A DNA stretch of 64,000 nucleotides from Rhodococcoides trifolii (GTDB lineage Bacteria; Actinomycetota; Actinomycetes; Mycobacteriales; Mycobacteriaceae): assembly GCF_014635345.1 (NCBI RefSeq), contig NZ_BMCU01000003.1:822610-886609 (forward strand), written 5' to 3'. The position numbers were made by a program, and so were the translations under genes. Below the pieces are notes generated by a model that was not told the origin of the DNA, did no database searches, and saw only the letters and a program-made list of their open reading frames with translations. Below, one piece after another: positions 35,225-44,911 of the stretch; the first letter of the stretch is position 1, and the number at the start of each line of letters is the position of its first letter.

Positions 35225-36388
35225 TTACTTCGCAGCCAGCTCGGCGGCCTTGTCGGCGCCTTCGTCCATGGTTTCGGCCAGCGTCACCAGTGGGTGCGCA
35301 GCATCGGCGAGAATCTTGCGGCCTTCTTCGACCTTGTTGCCGTCGAGTCGAACCACCAGCGGCTTGTTGGCGTCGTCGCCCAGCTTCTGCAGGGCGCCGA
35401 CGATTCCGTTGGCCACCGCGTCGCAGGCGGTGATGCCGCCGAAGACGTTGACGAACACGCTCTTGACCTGCTCGTCGCCGAGGATGACGTCGAGGCCGGC
35501 GGCCATGACCTCGGCCGAGGCGCCGCCGCCGATGTCGAGGAAGTTGGCGGGCTTGACGCCACCGTGCGCCTCACCGGCGTACGCGACGACGTCGAGTGTC
35601 GACATGACAAGTCCCGCACCGTTTCCGATGATGCCGACCTGACCGTCGAGCTTGACGTAGTTGAGGTCGTTCTCCTTGGCCTTGGCCTCGAGGGGATCGG
35701 CCGCGTCGGCGTCTTCGAACTCGGCGTGCTCCTTGTGACGGAAGTCCGCGTTGGCGTCGAGGGTGACCTTGCCGTCGAGCGCGAGGATCTCGTCGGTGGG
35801 CGTACGCACCAGCGGGTTCACCTCGACGAGGAGAGCGTCTTCCTTGATGAAGACTTCCCACAGCTTCTGAATCGTGTTGGCGGCCGCGTCGAGCACCTCG
35901 GCGGGCAGCTTTCCTGCTTCGGCGATCTCACGCGCGAATGCAAGGTCGACACCCTTGACGGCGTCGACGGGGATGCGTGCGAGGGCGTCCGGGTTCTCCT
36001 CGGCCGTCACCTCGATCTCGACGCCACCTTCGACGGAGCACATCGCGAGGTACGTGCGGTTCGTGCGGTCGAGCAGGAAGGAGATGTAGTACTCCTCCGC
36101 GATGTCGGAGGCTTCTGCGACGAGAAGCTTCTTGACGACATGGCCCTTGATGTCGAGTCCGAGGATGGCCTCGGCGTTGGAGGTCGCCTCGGCGACGTCC
36201 TTGGAGTACTTCACGCCGCCGGCCTTACCGCGGCCGCCGACCTTGACCTGAGCCTTGACCATGACAGGCTTGCCGATTTCTTCGGCGATCTGTGTGGCAC
36301 CGGCGACCGTGTCCGTGACACGACCGGCCGACGTCGGTACTTCGTGCTTGGCGAAGAGTTCCTTCGCCTGGTATTCGAAGAGATCCAT
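35225..36388 (-). CDS. sucC: Succinyl-CoA ligase (ADP-forming), beta subunit
   Basis: 387 aa from ATG 36388 ([20 protein letters not shown]). The ATP-grasp region is clear: [31 protein letters not shown] and [18 protein letters not shown], and the C-terminal ligase part has [20 protein letters not shown] and [11 protein letters not shown]. The beta subunit binds nucleotide and succinate. The next in-frame ATG upstream (36460) has no family similarity beyond it. TAAAGT on the minus strand at 36450-36455 could be its -10, giving a leader of about 55 nt. Confidence 0.97.
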   Translation of the reverse strand: MDLFEYQAKELFAKHEVPTSAGRVTDTVAGATQIAEEIGKPVMVKAQVKVGGRGKAGGVKYSKDVAEATSNAEAILGLDIKGHVVKKLLVAEASDIAEEYYISFLLDRTNRTYLAMCSVEGGVEIEVTAEENPDALARIPVDAVKGVDLAFAREIAEAGKLPAEVLDAAANTIQKLWEVFIKEDALLVEVNPLVRTPTDEILALDGKVTLDANADFRHKEHAEFEDADAADPLEAKAKENDLNYVKLDGQVGIIGNGAGLVMSTLDVVAYAGEAHGGVKPANFLDIGGGASAEVMAAGLDVILGDEQVKSVFVNVFGGITACDAVANGIVGALQKLGDDANKPLVVRLDGNKVEEGRKILADAAHPLVTLAETMDEGADKAAELAAK

Positions 36389-36537
36389 CAGCTCACCATC
36401 TCGTCTGCGTTGACGCCCGCTCGAGGGGTAGGAGCGGGTCCGACTTGGGACTTTAGCCACCGCTGAGGAGCCCTAGACGACACCCCGTGCATCTTGTGGC
36501 TCATGTCACCGAACGCCTCCGAGGGCGTAGGCGCAAC

Positions 36538-38361
36538 CTACCGACGAGTACGTCGTCGTGCGACGCCCGCAGCCACGAGCATCGCCGCTCCGACGGCACC
36601 GGCCAGGGCACCGGCACCGGGACCTGAAGCACCGCCGCGTACTTCGAGAAGCGGCCAGCCGGCGATGTGAACGGCCATTCCCGCCGCGGCTCCCCACAGC
36701 AGTGCGGCGCCGCGAGCGGGGCGTGCACGCGCAGCGACGATCACCGTGACCACGACCGCGACACCGAACAGCGCTTGGCCCCAGGCGTCCCATCCCCACG
36801 GAAACTCGGCGAAGGTGGCGGCCGCGGTCTCGTCGGACGTGTAGAGCGGCAGACCGAGCGCGACGACGGAAACGAGTGCTCCGAGTGCGCCGGTCCACAC
36901 CGTGGCCTGCGACGGCGATTGGTCGATCGAGGTGTCGACGTCCTCACGCTCGGCCGACCCAGCAACCCACAGCAGTACACCGGTCACTCCGGTGACAACG
37001 ACGCCGACGCCGATCAGGACGGCGCCGGAACCCATACGCACCTCTGGAACTCCGAGTGCCAGGACCAACGCCTGCAGGACCGGCGTCGCACACATCACCG
37101 CGGCAACCCAGAAGACACCGACAGTCGGCCGAACCGATGGGGCCAGCTCCGAGAAGAACAGCGTGACGCTGAGCAGAACGAGGACGACCGCGCCGAGCAC
37201 GGCGATGCGAGCGCCGAGAATGTTCGGCTCGGCCAGCCCGTCCGGAACACGCAGCAGCGGTAGCAGAGCGCCGGCTGCGAGCAGCACTCCCGCCGCGACA
37301 CCGGTGGCGCCTGCGATCGCATGCCGGCGGGTGGACCGCGCCCGTGCCGTAGCGGCTGCTTCGGCCGCCGCCCGAGCACGTGCCGACTTGCCCATCTTGG
37401 CCGCGGGCGCTGCAATCGGCTTCACAGATGGAGCGTCGCGGGTGCGGTGGGCCAGCGCCGGTACGGACAGACCGACCACCAGGAGCACCGTCGCCGCGGC
37501 GGTGGCAGCGATCGACCCGACACCGGAACCGATGCGGTCCTGCGTGGTCGCCGCCGAAATCCAGCGCGTGCCGACGAGACCGAGGGCCGCGACAGCAGTG
37601 CCGATCAGCGCACCCGATGCCGCGGACGTGGAGACCGACGACAGTCCTGCACCGACGACCGCCAGCGCGGCAACCGCCATCAGCGCGGAGCCGACGGCCA
37701 GCAGGGTCGGACCGTCGACCACCGTGGCGACGAGGAACACCGGATCTGCGGAGTCGAACGGGGGCGCGAACAGCGCACCTGCGAGGACCACTGTCGCCAC
37801 CGCCGCCAGAGTCGCCGCCCATCCCCCGATGCGGCCGGCGGCGGATCCGGCATCGCCGTATCCGTCGAGCAGTGACGCACGGCCCACTGCGACGAGCCCA
37901 CCGACGCCGGCGAGAGCGATCAGAACGTGTCCGACGAGAACGAGGTACGCCCCGGCTCCCGGATCGAGCACGGCGGCGCTGAGAGGCCGGAACAGCTCGA
38001 GACGGTTGGCGTCGATCGTGCCCGTCAGCAGCTGCACGTCGATCACCGCGAATCCGACGGCGACGGCTCCCGACCCCGCGAGAAGCGCGCCGCCGAAACC
38101 GACCCGCCCCCGCACGAGCGAGAGGAACGCCAGCACCGGCACCACCAGCGTGCAGAAGACGACGAACAGAATCCCAGGCAGCGAACCGGACCCGGCTCCG
38201 GAAGTCACTCCCACGATCGGGGCGACGCAGACGGAGACGGCACCGAGCGACGACGACAACACACCGTGACGCAACGGCGCGGTGGGGTCACGAAGGACGT
38301 CGACCGAACCCGTCGGAGCTATACGCTGCGGCCGAACCGACGGCCCGGAAGAACTGCTCAC
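36538..38361 (-). CDS. Polytopic membrane protein of unknown function
   Basis: About 607 aa from GTG 38361 (or 38367); an ATG at 38517 would add 52 residues that run into the control region of the M23 gene. The N-terminal 45 residues are Ser/Pro-rich, followed by roughly fourteen hydrophobic segments in two groups, separated by a basic cytosolic loop (KMGKSARARAAAEAAATARARSTRRHA, near the middle). The protein ends in RRRTRR. I do not recognise a domain; it resembles uncharacterised integral membrane proteins seen between sucC and the M23 gene in Rhodococcus-type genomes. Transport or envelope scaffolding are possible. Confidence 0.7.
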   Translation of the reverse strand: MSSSSGPSVRPQRIAPTGSVDVLRDPTAPLRHGVLSSSLGAVSVCVAPIVGVTSGAGSGSLPGILFVVFCTLVVPVLAFLSLVRGRVGFGGALLAGSGAVAVGFAVIDVQLLTGTIDANRLELFRPLSAAVLDPGAGAYLVLVGHVLIALAGVGGLVAVGRASLLDGYGDAGSAAGRIGGWAATLAAVATVVLAGALFAPPFDSADPVFLVATVVDGPTLLAVGSALMAVAALAVVGAGLSSVSTSAASGALIGTAVAALGLVGTRWISAATTQDRIGSGVGSIAATAAATVLLVVGLSVPALAHRTRDAPSVKPIAAPAAKMGKSARARAAAEAAATARARSTRRHAIAGATGVAAGVLLAAGALLPLLRVPDGLAEPNILGARIAVLGAVVLVLLSVTLFFSELAPSVRPTVGVFWVAAVMCATPVLQALVLALGVPEVRMGSGAVLIGVGVVVTGVTGVLLWVAGSAEREDVDTSIDQSPSQATVWTGALGALVSVVALGLPLYTSDETAAATFAEFPWGWDAWGQALFGVAVVVTVIVAARARPARGAALLWGAAAGMAVHIAGWPLLEVRGGASGPGAGALAGAVGAAMLVAAGVARRRTRR

Positions 38362-38581
38362 GCGCACCGACGTTATCGGTGTGCGACCGTCCGTCGTGTG
38401 CAGGGACACGCAGGCCCTTGTTATGTCTTCGAGTCTCAAACCGGGTTTTGCCAGCTCAGGATGTGAGCCATCCCACATATTGGACCCCATATCGCGTTTG
38501 GCTTGCGCGCCTCGCAACCATTTCGTTACCGTCGCCCAGTCCGCATAACGAGCAGATCACGAATCAGGAGGACGGCAGGTC

Positions 38582-39757
38582 TTGCAGCAACACCGCACCC
38601 CGTTCACCTCGAGTCGATTCTCCTCAGGCTTCGTCACCGACCACACGGACCCCTCCTCTCGCCCCCCGGCCACCCCCGACGAGCATGACTCCACCGTCTT
38701 CACGATGGATCGGTTCTTCGACGATTCCGACGACGTGTTCCGCGATCTGCTCGACTCCCCGTGGGACCGCAACCACGAGTCGGCCGAGTACCCGGCGTCG
38801 GCTGCGGCGCTGCCGTCCACTCCCGTTTCACCTCGACGCGAATCCCGCCGCTCGGCCGGGTCCGTCGCGGCCAGCACGTTCTTCACCCCGGCCGACAAGG
38901 TCGTCTCCGGTGACGTGACCCCTCCGACGAACGTTCGTCGCTCCGGAGCGCACCGCATCCCCGCACCTCCGAATGCCCTCAAGGGCCGGGTGGCCGTCGT
39001 CGCCGTGGCCGCCGGCGCCGTCGTCGCTGCCGGGCAGGCAGCGATGAACCACAGCCCCGCTCCCGAGCAGACGGTGTCCTCGGACGTCGCGCTTGCCGCG
39101 GGCGAGAGCCCCGTGACCGCTGCGAACAACGTTGCCGCCGTCGTTGCGGACCGTGTCACCACCATCCCGACGCCGGCGGGTCTCGTTCCTGCCGCCACGT
39201 CGACGGGTGCACCCATGGTCACGGCCTCGAACTCGGCCGCTCCGCAGATCTTGAACGTCGCGTCGGCTGCCGATCTCGGACAGTTCAGCGAGTTGCTCGC
39301 CAAAGGCCAGCGCTACATGCAGGAACGCGCGGCAGCCGAGGCCGAGAAGCTTCGTCCGCTGTTCTCCCTTCCCGCCATCGGCACCTACACCTCCGGTTTC
39401 GGTTCGCGGTGGGGCACGTTGCACGCCGGCGTGGACATCGCCAACGCCATCGGAACGCCGATCCACGCAGTGGCCGACGGAGTCGTCGTCGATTCCGGGC
39501 CGGCCGCAGGCTTCGGTATGTGGGTTCGTCTGCAGCACGCCGACGGAACCATCACCGTGTACGGCCACATCGACAGCACCGAGGTCACCGTGGGCCAGAA
39601 GGTGATGGCCGGCGACGAGATCGCGAAGATGGGCAACCGTGGTCAGTCGACCGGGCCGCACCTTCACTTCGAGGTACACCTCGCGGGCGAGAACAAGATC
39701 GACCCGCTGCCGTGGCTCGCGACCCGCGGCATCAGCCTCGGCCCCGAGCGCGACTGA
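38582..39757 (+). CDS. M23 family metallopeptidase (LytM-type peptidoglycan hydrolase)
   Basis: 391 aa from TTG 38582, chosen because AGGAGG lies 9 nt upstream. A cytosolic N-terminal region (about 135 residues, with DRFFDDSDDVFRDLLDSPWD), one membrane anchor (VAVVAVAAGAVVAAGQAAM) and an Ala/Thr-rich linker precede the peptidase domain. Zinc ligands are His281 and Asp285 (HAGVD) and His362 in PHLHFEVH, with His360 as the catalytic partner. Such enzymes cut peptide cross-links in peptidoglycan. Its place beside uvrD1 matches M. tuberculosis Rv0950c. It is divergent from the polytopic membrane gene and convergent with uvrD1. Confidence 0.92.
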   Translation: MQQHRTPFTSSRFSSGFVTDHTDPSSRPPATPDEHDSTVFTMDRFFDDSDDVFRDLLDSPWDRNHESAEYPASAAALPSTPVSPRRESRRSAGSVAASTFFTPADKVVSGDVTPPTNVRRSGAHRIPAPPNALKGRVAVVAVAAGAVVAAGQAAMNHSPAPEQTVSSDVALAAGESPVTAANNVAAVVADRVTTIPTPAGLVPAATSTGAPMVTASNSAAPQILNVASAADLGQFSELLAKGQRYMQERAAAEAEKLRPLFSLPAIGTYTSGFGSRWGTLHAGVDIANAIGTPIHAVADGVVVDSGPAAGFGMWVRLQHADGTITVYGHIDSTEVTVGQKVMAGDEIAKMGNRGQSTGPHLHFEVHLAGENKIDPLPWLATRGISLGPERD

Positions 39758-39828
39758 GCGCCTTACACCTTCGCGTTTTACAGCCTCTCGTCTTACAGGC
39801 CCGCGTTTTTCAGTCCCGCGTTCTACAG
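39754..39828. repeat. Five degenerate 15-bp tandem units joining two convergent genes
   Basis: Units at 39769-39783, 39784-39798, 39799-39813 and 39814-39828 agree with CNTCGCGTTTTACAG at most positions; a weaker unit at 39754-39768 starts on the M23 stop codon. The last unit contains the uvrD1 stop. The array therefore fills the whole gap. Read on the minus strand the units give Leu-stop-Asn-Ala, and one has lost the stop. Confidence 0.75.
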
Positions 39829-42258
39829 CTTGGTCATCGGCACTCCGCCGATCAGCATCATCTTCACGCGGCCGGACGTACCGAAATCGACCAGCACCAT
39901 CGCTCGCTGACCGGAACCCTCGGATTCCACGACCGTGCCCAGCCCGTACTTGTCGTGGTTGACCCGGTCGCCGACCGCCAGCACCAGGGTGTTGTTGCGC
40001 GCTCGTGCCGCACCGAAACTGGGAGTCGCCGGTTGCGCCGGTCGAGACTGCCAGTTGTCGCTGCGCACCGGTGACGTCCAATCACGCTGCAGCCCCGACC
40101 CGAATCCGCCGCGGCCCGACCCCACACCCGGATCTTCACGCTTCCAGTCGATGAGTGACTGCGGAATCTCTTGCAGGAAGCGGGATTCGGGATTGTTGAT
40201 GGGCTGCCCCCACGCGGACCGCATGATGGCGCGGGTGACGTAGAGACGGTGCCGGGCGCGAGTGATACCCACGTACGCCAGCCGCCGCTCCTCCGACAGC
40301 TCCGCCGGATCACCGAGTGCGCGCATGTGCGGGAACTGCCCGTCTTCCCAGCCGGTGACGAACACCACCGGAAATTCGAGGCCTTTCGCGGTGTGCAGCG
40401 TCATCATGGTGACGACGCCGTCGCCGTTGTCGGGCAGCTGGTCCGCGTCTGCCACCAGCGAGACTCGTTCGAGGAACGCTGCGAGAGAGCCGGGGTCTGG
40501 GGAGCCGTCGGACTCCTCGTCCTGCTCCTCGGCGAGATCCGCCGAGATGTCCACGTCTGGAATGTCCTCCGCGTTGCGGGCATCAGCGCTGAATTCCCTT
40601 GCGACGCTGACCAACTCGTTCAGATTGTCCAACCTCGCGCCGTCCTGCGGATCGGAGCTGGCTTCGAGTTCGGCGCGATAGCCCGTGCGGTCGAGTACGG
40701 CTTCGACGACCTCGCCGATGTCTCCGACGCTGTTGCCGTCGGTGTCGGTGGAGTGCATGACCGCTCGCAACTCGTCGATCATCTCGACGAATGCCGCAAT
40801 CATCTTCTGCGAGCGCGTGTTCAGCAGTGCCACGCGCCCGTCGGCTGCGTCGTAGAGCGCGCGGGTGAAGCTGACGTTCTTGCGTTCGGCGTGCACGGCG
40901 ACGCACGCCTCGGCCCGATCGCCGATGCCGCGGCGCGGGGTGTTGAGGATGCGACGCATGCTGACCGTGTCGTCCGGGTTGGCCAGAACCCGAAGGTACG
41001 CAACGATATCGCGCACTTCCTTGCGCTCGTAGAACCGCACGCCGCCGACCACCTTGTACGGGAGGCCGAGCCGGATGAAGATCTCCTCGAGCGCTCGCGA
41101 GGAATTATTGGTGCGGTAGAACACGGCGACGTCGGAGAACTTGATGTCCCCACCGTCGACCAGTCGGTCGATCTCGGACGCGACGAAGGACGCTTCGTCG
41201 TGCTCGTTGTCGGCGACGTAGCCGACGATCAGCTCCCCGTCGCCCGAATCGGTCCACAGCTTCTTGTCGCGGCGACCGATGTTGCGCGAGATGACGGCGT
41301 TGGCCGCCGACAGGATCGTCTGGGTCGACCGGTAGTTCTGCTCGAGCAGGATGGTCCGCGCGTCCGGGTAGTCCCGCTCGAACTCCTCGATGTTGCGAAT
41401 GGTGGCGCCGCGGAAGGCGTAGATGGACTGATCGGCGTCACCGACCACGCAGAGCTCTCCCGGACCGACGCCGTCACCCCCGGTCTCGGCTCCCGTGCCC
41501 ACCAGTTCCCGCACCAGCATGTACTGCGCATGGTTCGTGTCCTGGTACTCGTCGACCAGTACGTGGCGGAACCGACGTCGGTAGTACTCGGCGACCTGGG
41601 GGAAGTTCTGCAGCAGGGAGACGGTCTCGCCGATGAGGTCGTCGAAGTCGAACGCGTTGGCCGCGCGCAGCCGCTGCTGGTAATGCGAGTAGACCTTGGC
41701 CACGATGGCGGGGAGCTCTGCCGGATCCTTCTCGGCGTCGGACACCGCCTGATCCGGGTCGATCAGCTCGTTCTTGAGGTTCGAGATCTGGGTGGCCAGC
41801 AACCGCGACGAGTACTTCTTGGGATCGAGCTGCAGATCCTTGCCGATCATCGTGAGCAACCGTCGTGAATCGTCGGCGTCGTAGATCGAGAAGTTCGAGT
41901 TGAGTCCCGGCAGCAACGTCGCCTGGCTGCGCAGAATGCGTACGCAGCTCGAGTGAAAGGTGGAGACCCACATGAAGTTGGCGCGTGGGCCGACGAGCGA
42001 GACGACGCGCTCCCGCATCTCCGCCGCAGCCTTGTTGGTGAACGTGATCGCCAGAACTTGGCCGGGGGTGACGTTTCTCTCCGCGAGCAGATACGCAATG
42101 CGCCGCGTGAGTACCGCCGTCTTGCCCGATCCGGCACCGGCGACGATGAGAAGCGGCGATCCGGTGTGCATCACCGCTTCCCGTTGCTGCGGGTTCAGAC
42201 CCTCCAACAACGCATCGGAGGACCTGGTCGCGGGGGCTACGGGGAGATCGGTGTTCAT
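39823..42258 (-). CDS. uvrD1: UvrD/PcrA-type superfamily 1 DNA helicase (UvrD1)
   Basis: 811 aa. LNPQQREAVMHTGSPLLIVA with Walker A GAGSGKT (41-47), VLVDEYQDTNHAQY (motif II), GDADQSIYAFRGA (III), QNYRSTQTIL (IV), VTMMTLHTAKGLEFPVVFV (V) and EERRLAYVGITRARHRLY (VI) are all present. The C-terminus carries a small Tudor-like domain (VGDRVNHDKYGLGTVVESEG) that in mycobacterial UvrD1 and PcrA contacts RNA polymerase or Ku. It unwinds DNA 3'-5' in nucleotide excision and break repair. The gene faces the chorismate mutase gene, as in M. tuberculosis. Confidence 0.95.
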   Translation of the reverse strand: MNTDLPVAPATRSSDALLEGLNPQQREAVMHTGSPLLIVAGAGSGKTAVLTRRIAYLLAERNVTPGQVLAITFTNKAAAEMRERVVSLVGPRANFMWVSTFHSSCVRILRSQATLLPGLNSNFSIYDADDSRRLLTMIGKDLQLDPKKYSSRLLATQISNLKNELIDPDQAVSDAEKDPAELPAIVAKVYSHYQQRLRAANAFDFDDLIGETVSLLQNFPQVAEYYRRRFRHVLVDEYQDTNHAQYMLVRELVGTGAETGGDGVGPGELCVVGDADQSIYAFRGATIRNIEEFERDYPDARTILLEQNYRSTQTILSAANAVISRNIGRRDKKLWTDSGDGELIVGYVADNEHDEASFVASEIDRLVDGGDIKFSDVAVFYRTNNSSRALEEIFIRLGLPYKVVGGVRFYERKEVRDIVAYLRVLANPDDTVSMRRILNTPRRGIGDRAEACVAVHAERKNVSFTRALYDAADGRVALLNTRSQKMIAAFVEMIDELRAVMHSTDTDGNSVGDIGEVVEAVLDRTGYRAELEASSDPQDGARLDNLNELVSVAREFSADARNAEDIPDVDISADLAEEQDEESDGSPDPGSLAAFLERVSLVADADQLPDNGDGVVTMMTLHTAKGLEFPVVFVTGWEDGQFPHMRALGDPAELSEERRLAYVGITRARHRLYVTRAIMRSAWGQPINNPESRFLQEIPQSLIDWKREDPGVGSGRGGFGSGLQRDWTSPVRSDNWQSRPAQPATPSFGAARARNNTLVLAVGDRVNHDKYGLGTVVESEGSGQRAMVLVDFGTSGRVKMMLIGGVPMTKL

Positions 42259-42645
42259 CGCCTGTACAGGCTACCGGCGGGTGCCGACATGGTTCGCCAC
42301 GACGAGGTCGCCACCGACACATCGAGAAAAACAAGTGAGCGGTACGAGTAATCTTCGGCGACGCCGGGTGCGAATCACGTAGTGAACTACGCTTCCGACC
42401 CGAGGAGCCGCGATGGGATTCTGTTCTCGGTCCCGGTGCCGCCCGCCAGGTGGCACAATGCAGGCCGTGCTCTACGGCAAGGTTGGTTTGTTTCGCCAGC
42501 AAAGACAGCTTGATCCATGATGTGAACCGATCGGTTCCACCGTTCGCGTACGGATAGTCACGAGGTATGTGTCGGTACGCAGGCAGTGGTCGTTGTAACA
42601 GACCACATCCGACCGACGACACACCTTCTGACACGAGGAGTAGAT
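42259..42645. other. 387-bp control region between uvrD1 and chorismate mutase, with a possible small ORF
   Basis: No gene longer than 36 codons fits here. One plus-strand ORF, 42413-42520, has a strong SD (GAGGAG, 5 nt before ATG) and would encode 35 aa starting MGFCSRSRCRPPGGT; it has no recognised relative. GGTGCCGCCCGCCAGGTGGCAC at about 42437-42458 contains near-complementary ends. I see no convincing LexA box for uvrD1. The region must hold promoters for both flanking genes. Confidence 0.4.
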
Positions 42646-42960
42646 ATGAGCACAACATTGCAGTCCGCGTCATCGTCCCAGCCCTCCCAGCCGGCTGACT
42701 CCGATCTGCCGACCTCCGAGGCCGAGATCGACGAGCTTCGCAAGGAGATCGACCGACTCGACGCCGAGATCCTGGCCGCTGTCAAGCGCCGTACCGAGGT
42801 CTCGCGCATCATCGGCCGCACTCGCATGGCATCGGGTGGCCCTCGCCTGGTGCACAGCCGCGAGATGAAGGTCCTCCAGCGTTTCAGCGATCTGGGTCAG
42901 GAAGGCCACACCCTCGCGATGCTGCTGCTCCGTCTCGGCCGCGGTCGACTCGGTCACTGA
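42646..42960 (+). CDS. Chorismate mutase (AroQ-delta, MtCM-type)
   Basis: 104 aa from ATG 42646 with CGAGGAG upstream; an in-frame GTG at 42586 is not supported by similarity. EIDELRKEIDRLDAEILAAV, RRTEVSRIIGRTRMASGGPR and the C-terminal LLRLGRGRLGH match the intracellular mycobacterial enzyme. It turns chorismate into prephenate for Phe and Tyr. MtCM is weakly active alone and is boosted by a complex with DAHP synthase through its C-terminal residues, which are kept here, so the same partnership is likely. A hairpin terminator follows. Confidence 0.92.
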   Translation: MSTTLQSASSSQPSQPADSDLPTSEAEIDELRKEIDRLDAEILAAVKRRTEVSRIIGRTRMASGGPRLVHSREMKVLQRFSDLGQEGHTLAMLLLRLGRGRLGH

Positions 42961-43002
42961 TCCACCCCGCAGCACCCCCACTACCGACTCCCTGTCACGA
43001 CG

Positions 43003-43040
43003 GCCCCGACGGCGCGAAAGCGTTCGTTCGGGGCTTTCGT
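43003..43040 (+). terminator. Intrinsic terminator after chorismate mutase
   Basis: Arms GCCCCGA (43003-43009) and TCGGGGC (43028-43034) with an inner GCGC/AAAGCG region are followed by TTTCGTCGT. It lies 43 bp after the chorismate mutase stop and before pgi. Confidence 0.65.
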
Positions 43041-43083
43041 CGTAGCAGGCGATCGGATCGGTGGCGCACTACTGTTGGCGAGT

Positions 43084-44727
43084 ATGAGCGTCGACATCAC
43101 GGGCACCGAAGCCTGGAAGAAGCTGAAGGATCATCAGCACCGCATCGCCTACCGTCATCTGCGGGATTTTTTCGCCGACGACCCGGCGCGAGGCAGTGAC
43201 CTGACACTCACGGCCGGTGATCTGTACATCGACTACAGCAAGCACCGCGTCGATCGGACGACCATCGAATTGCTTCTCGGTCTGGCGCGAGCAGCGGAGC
43301 TGGACGAGCGCCGCGATGCCATGTTCTCCGGTGAACACATCAATACTTCGGAAGACCGCGCCGTTCTCCATACCGCGCTCCGTTTGCCCAAGGACGCAAC
43401 TCTTGTCGTGGACGGCCAGGACGTCGTCGCCGACGTGCACGAGGTTCTCGACCGCATGGGCGACTTCTCGGACCGCGTCCGATCGGGACACTGGCTCGGC
43501 GCTACCGGGGAGAAGATCACCACGGTCGTCAACATCGGTATCGGCGGATCCGATCTCGGACCGGTGATGGTGTACCGCGCCCTCCGCCACTATGCCGACG
43601 CCGGCATTTCTGCCAAGTTCGTCTCGAACATCGACCCCGCGGACATGATCGCCGCGCTGTCCGATCTGGATCCGGCCACCACCCTGTTCATCGTCGCCTC
43701 GAAGACGTTCTCGACCCTCGAGACGCTCACCAATGCCACAGCCGCGCGGCGTTGGTTGACCGAACGCCTGGGTGATGCTGCTGTCGCGCAGCATTTCGTC
43801 GCAGTGTCCACCAATGCAGAGAAGGTGGCGGACTTCGGTATCGACACCGAGAACATGTTCGGGTTCTGGGACTGGGTCGGCGGGCGGTACTCGGTCGACT
43901 CGGCAATCGGACTGTCGGTGATGCTGGTGATCGGCAGGGACCAGTTCTCCGAGTTCCTCGACGGCTTTCACACCATGGACCGACACTTCGTCACCGCACC
44001 ACTCGAAGCCAACGCGCCGGTCCTGCTGGGCATGATCGGTTTCTGGTACTCCACCTTCTTCGAAGCCCAGTCACGAGCGGTGCTGCCGTACGCCAACGAC
44101 ATGTCCCGCTTCCCCGCCTACCTGCAGCAGCTGACGATGGAATCGAACGGGAAGTCCGTCAAACACGACGGCACACCGGTCACGGTCGACTCGGGTGAGA
44201 TCTTCTGGGGCGAACCGGGAACGAACGGCCAGCACGCTTTCTACCAGCTGTTGCACCAGGGAACTCGCCTCGTTCCGGCCGATTTCATCGGATTCGCGGA
44301 GCCGATCGACGATCTCCCGACCGCCGACGGAACGGGCAGTATGCACGACTTGCTGATGAGCAACTTCTTCGCTCAGACCAAGGTGTTGGCGTTCGGCAAG
44401 AATGCGGAAGAGATTGCTGCGGACGGCACTCCGGCCGACATCGTGCCGCACAAGGTGATGCCGGGGAACCGGCCGTCGACATCGATCCTCGCGCCGAAGC
44501 TGACACCGTCGGTTCTCGGCCAACTGATCGCACTCTACGAGCACCAGGTGTTCGTCGAAGGAGTCATGTTCGGTATCGACTCGTTCGACCAGTGGGGTGT
44601 CGAACTGGGCAAGACGCAAGCGCAGGAACTGACGCCGGTGCTCACGGAGGCAGAAAAGCCTGCGACAGAACTGGATTCGTCGACCTCGGCACTGGTGGAT
44701 TGGTACCGCACCCAGCGGGGTCGCTGA
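43084..44727 (+). CDS. pgi: Glucose-6-phosphate isomerase
   Basis: 547 aa from ATG 43084; a TTG three codons earlier is less likely. [63 protein letters not shown] and [20 protein letters not shown] are the PGI signatures, including the catalytic Glu and His. It interconverts glucose 6-phosphate and fructose 6-phosphate in the cytosol. It follows the chorismate mutase gene as in M. tuberculosis. A long hairpin follows the stop. Confidence 0.97.
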   Translation: MSVDITGTEAWKKLKDHQHRIAYRHLRDFFADDPARGSDLTLTAGDLYIDYSKHRVDRTTIELLLGLARAAELDERRDAMFSGEHINTSEDRAVLHTALRLPKDATLVVDGQDVVADVHEVLDRMGDFSDRVRSGHWLGATGEKITTVVNIGIGGSDLGPVMVYRALRHYADAGISAKFVSNIDPADMIAALSDLDPATTLFIVASKTFSTLETLTNATAARRWLTERLGDAAVAQHFVAVSTNAEKVADFGIDTENMFGFWDWVGGRYSVDSAIGLSVMLVIGRDQFSEFLDGFHTMDRHFVTAPLEANAPVLLGMIGFWYSTFFEAQSRAVLPYANDMSRFPAYLQQLTMESNGKSVKHDGTPVTVDSGEIFWGEPGTNGQHAFYQLLHQGTRLVPADFIGFAEPIDDLPTADGTGSMHDLLMSNFFAQTKVLAFGKNAEEIAADGTPADIVPHKVMPGNRPSTSILAPKLTPSVLGQLIALYEHQVFVEGVMFGIDSFDQWGVELGKTQAQELTPVLTEAEKPATELDSSTSALVDWYRTQRGR

Positions 44728-44735
44728 TCGATAGG

Positions 44736-44788
44736 CGAGTCCGTGCGGCGCTGCCGGGTCGGGGGTCTGACAGTGCCGCACGGACTCG
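44736..44788 (+). terminator. Hairpin after pgi
   Basis: Arms CGAGTCCGTGCGGC (44736-44749) and its perfect complement (44775-44788) enclose a 25-nt loop, 8 bp after the pgi stop. There is no clear T tract, so it may act as a Rho-assisted or structural terminator. Confidence 0.6.
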
Positions 44789-44911
44789 ACCGGTATGTCG
44801 GCGGCACCCAACAATCCGTTACACACTTCTCACAACAAAAACTCGCGGCGATTCAGGACGTCCCACAACGGGTGACCGGAGGTACGGTCAAGGTATGACG
44901 GAGCTCGCGAC

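Noticed and set aside
38361..38517. Longer N-terminus (ATG 38517) for the polytopic membrane protein
   Set aside because: The extra 52 residues have no membrane or family look and would run through the upstream control region of the M23 gene.
38362..38581. Cyclic di-AMP (ydaO-type) riboswitch before the M23 peptidase gene
   Set aside because: Such riboswitches precede some actinobacterial cell-wall hydrolases, but I do not see the conserved GC-rich core; only a strong SD and a weak CGTTA/TAACG pair are visible.
42259..42645. LexA/SOS box for uvrD1
   Set aside because: No TCGAAC-N4-GTTCGA-like palindrome could be found; GATCGGTTCC and ACCGTTCGCG near 42530 do not form one.
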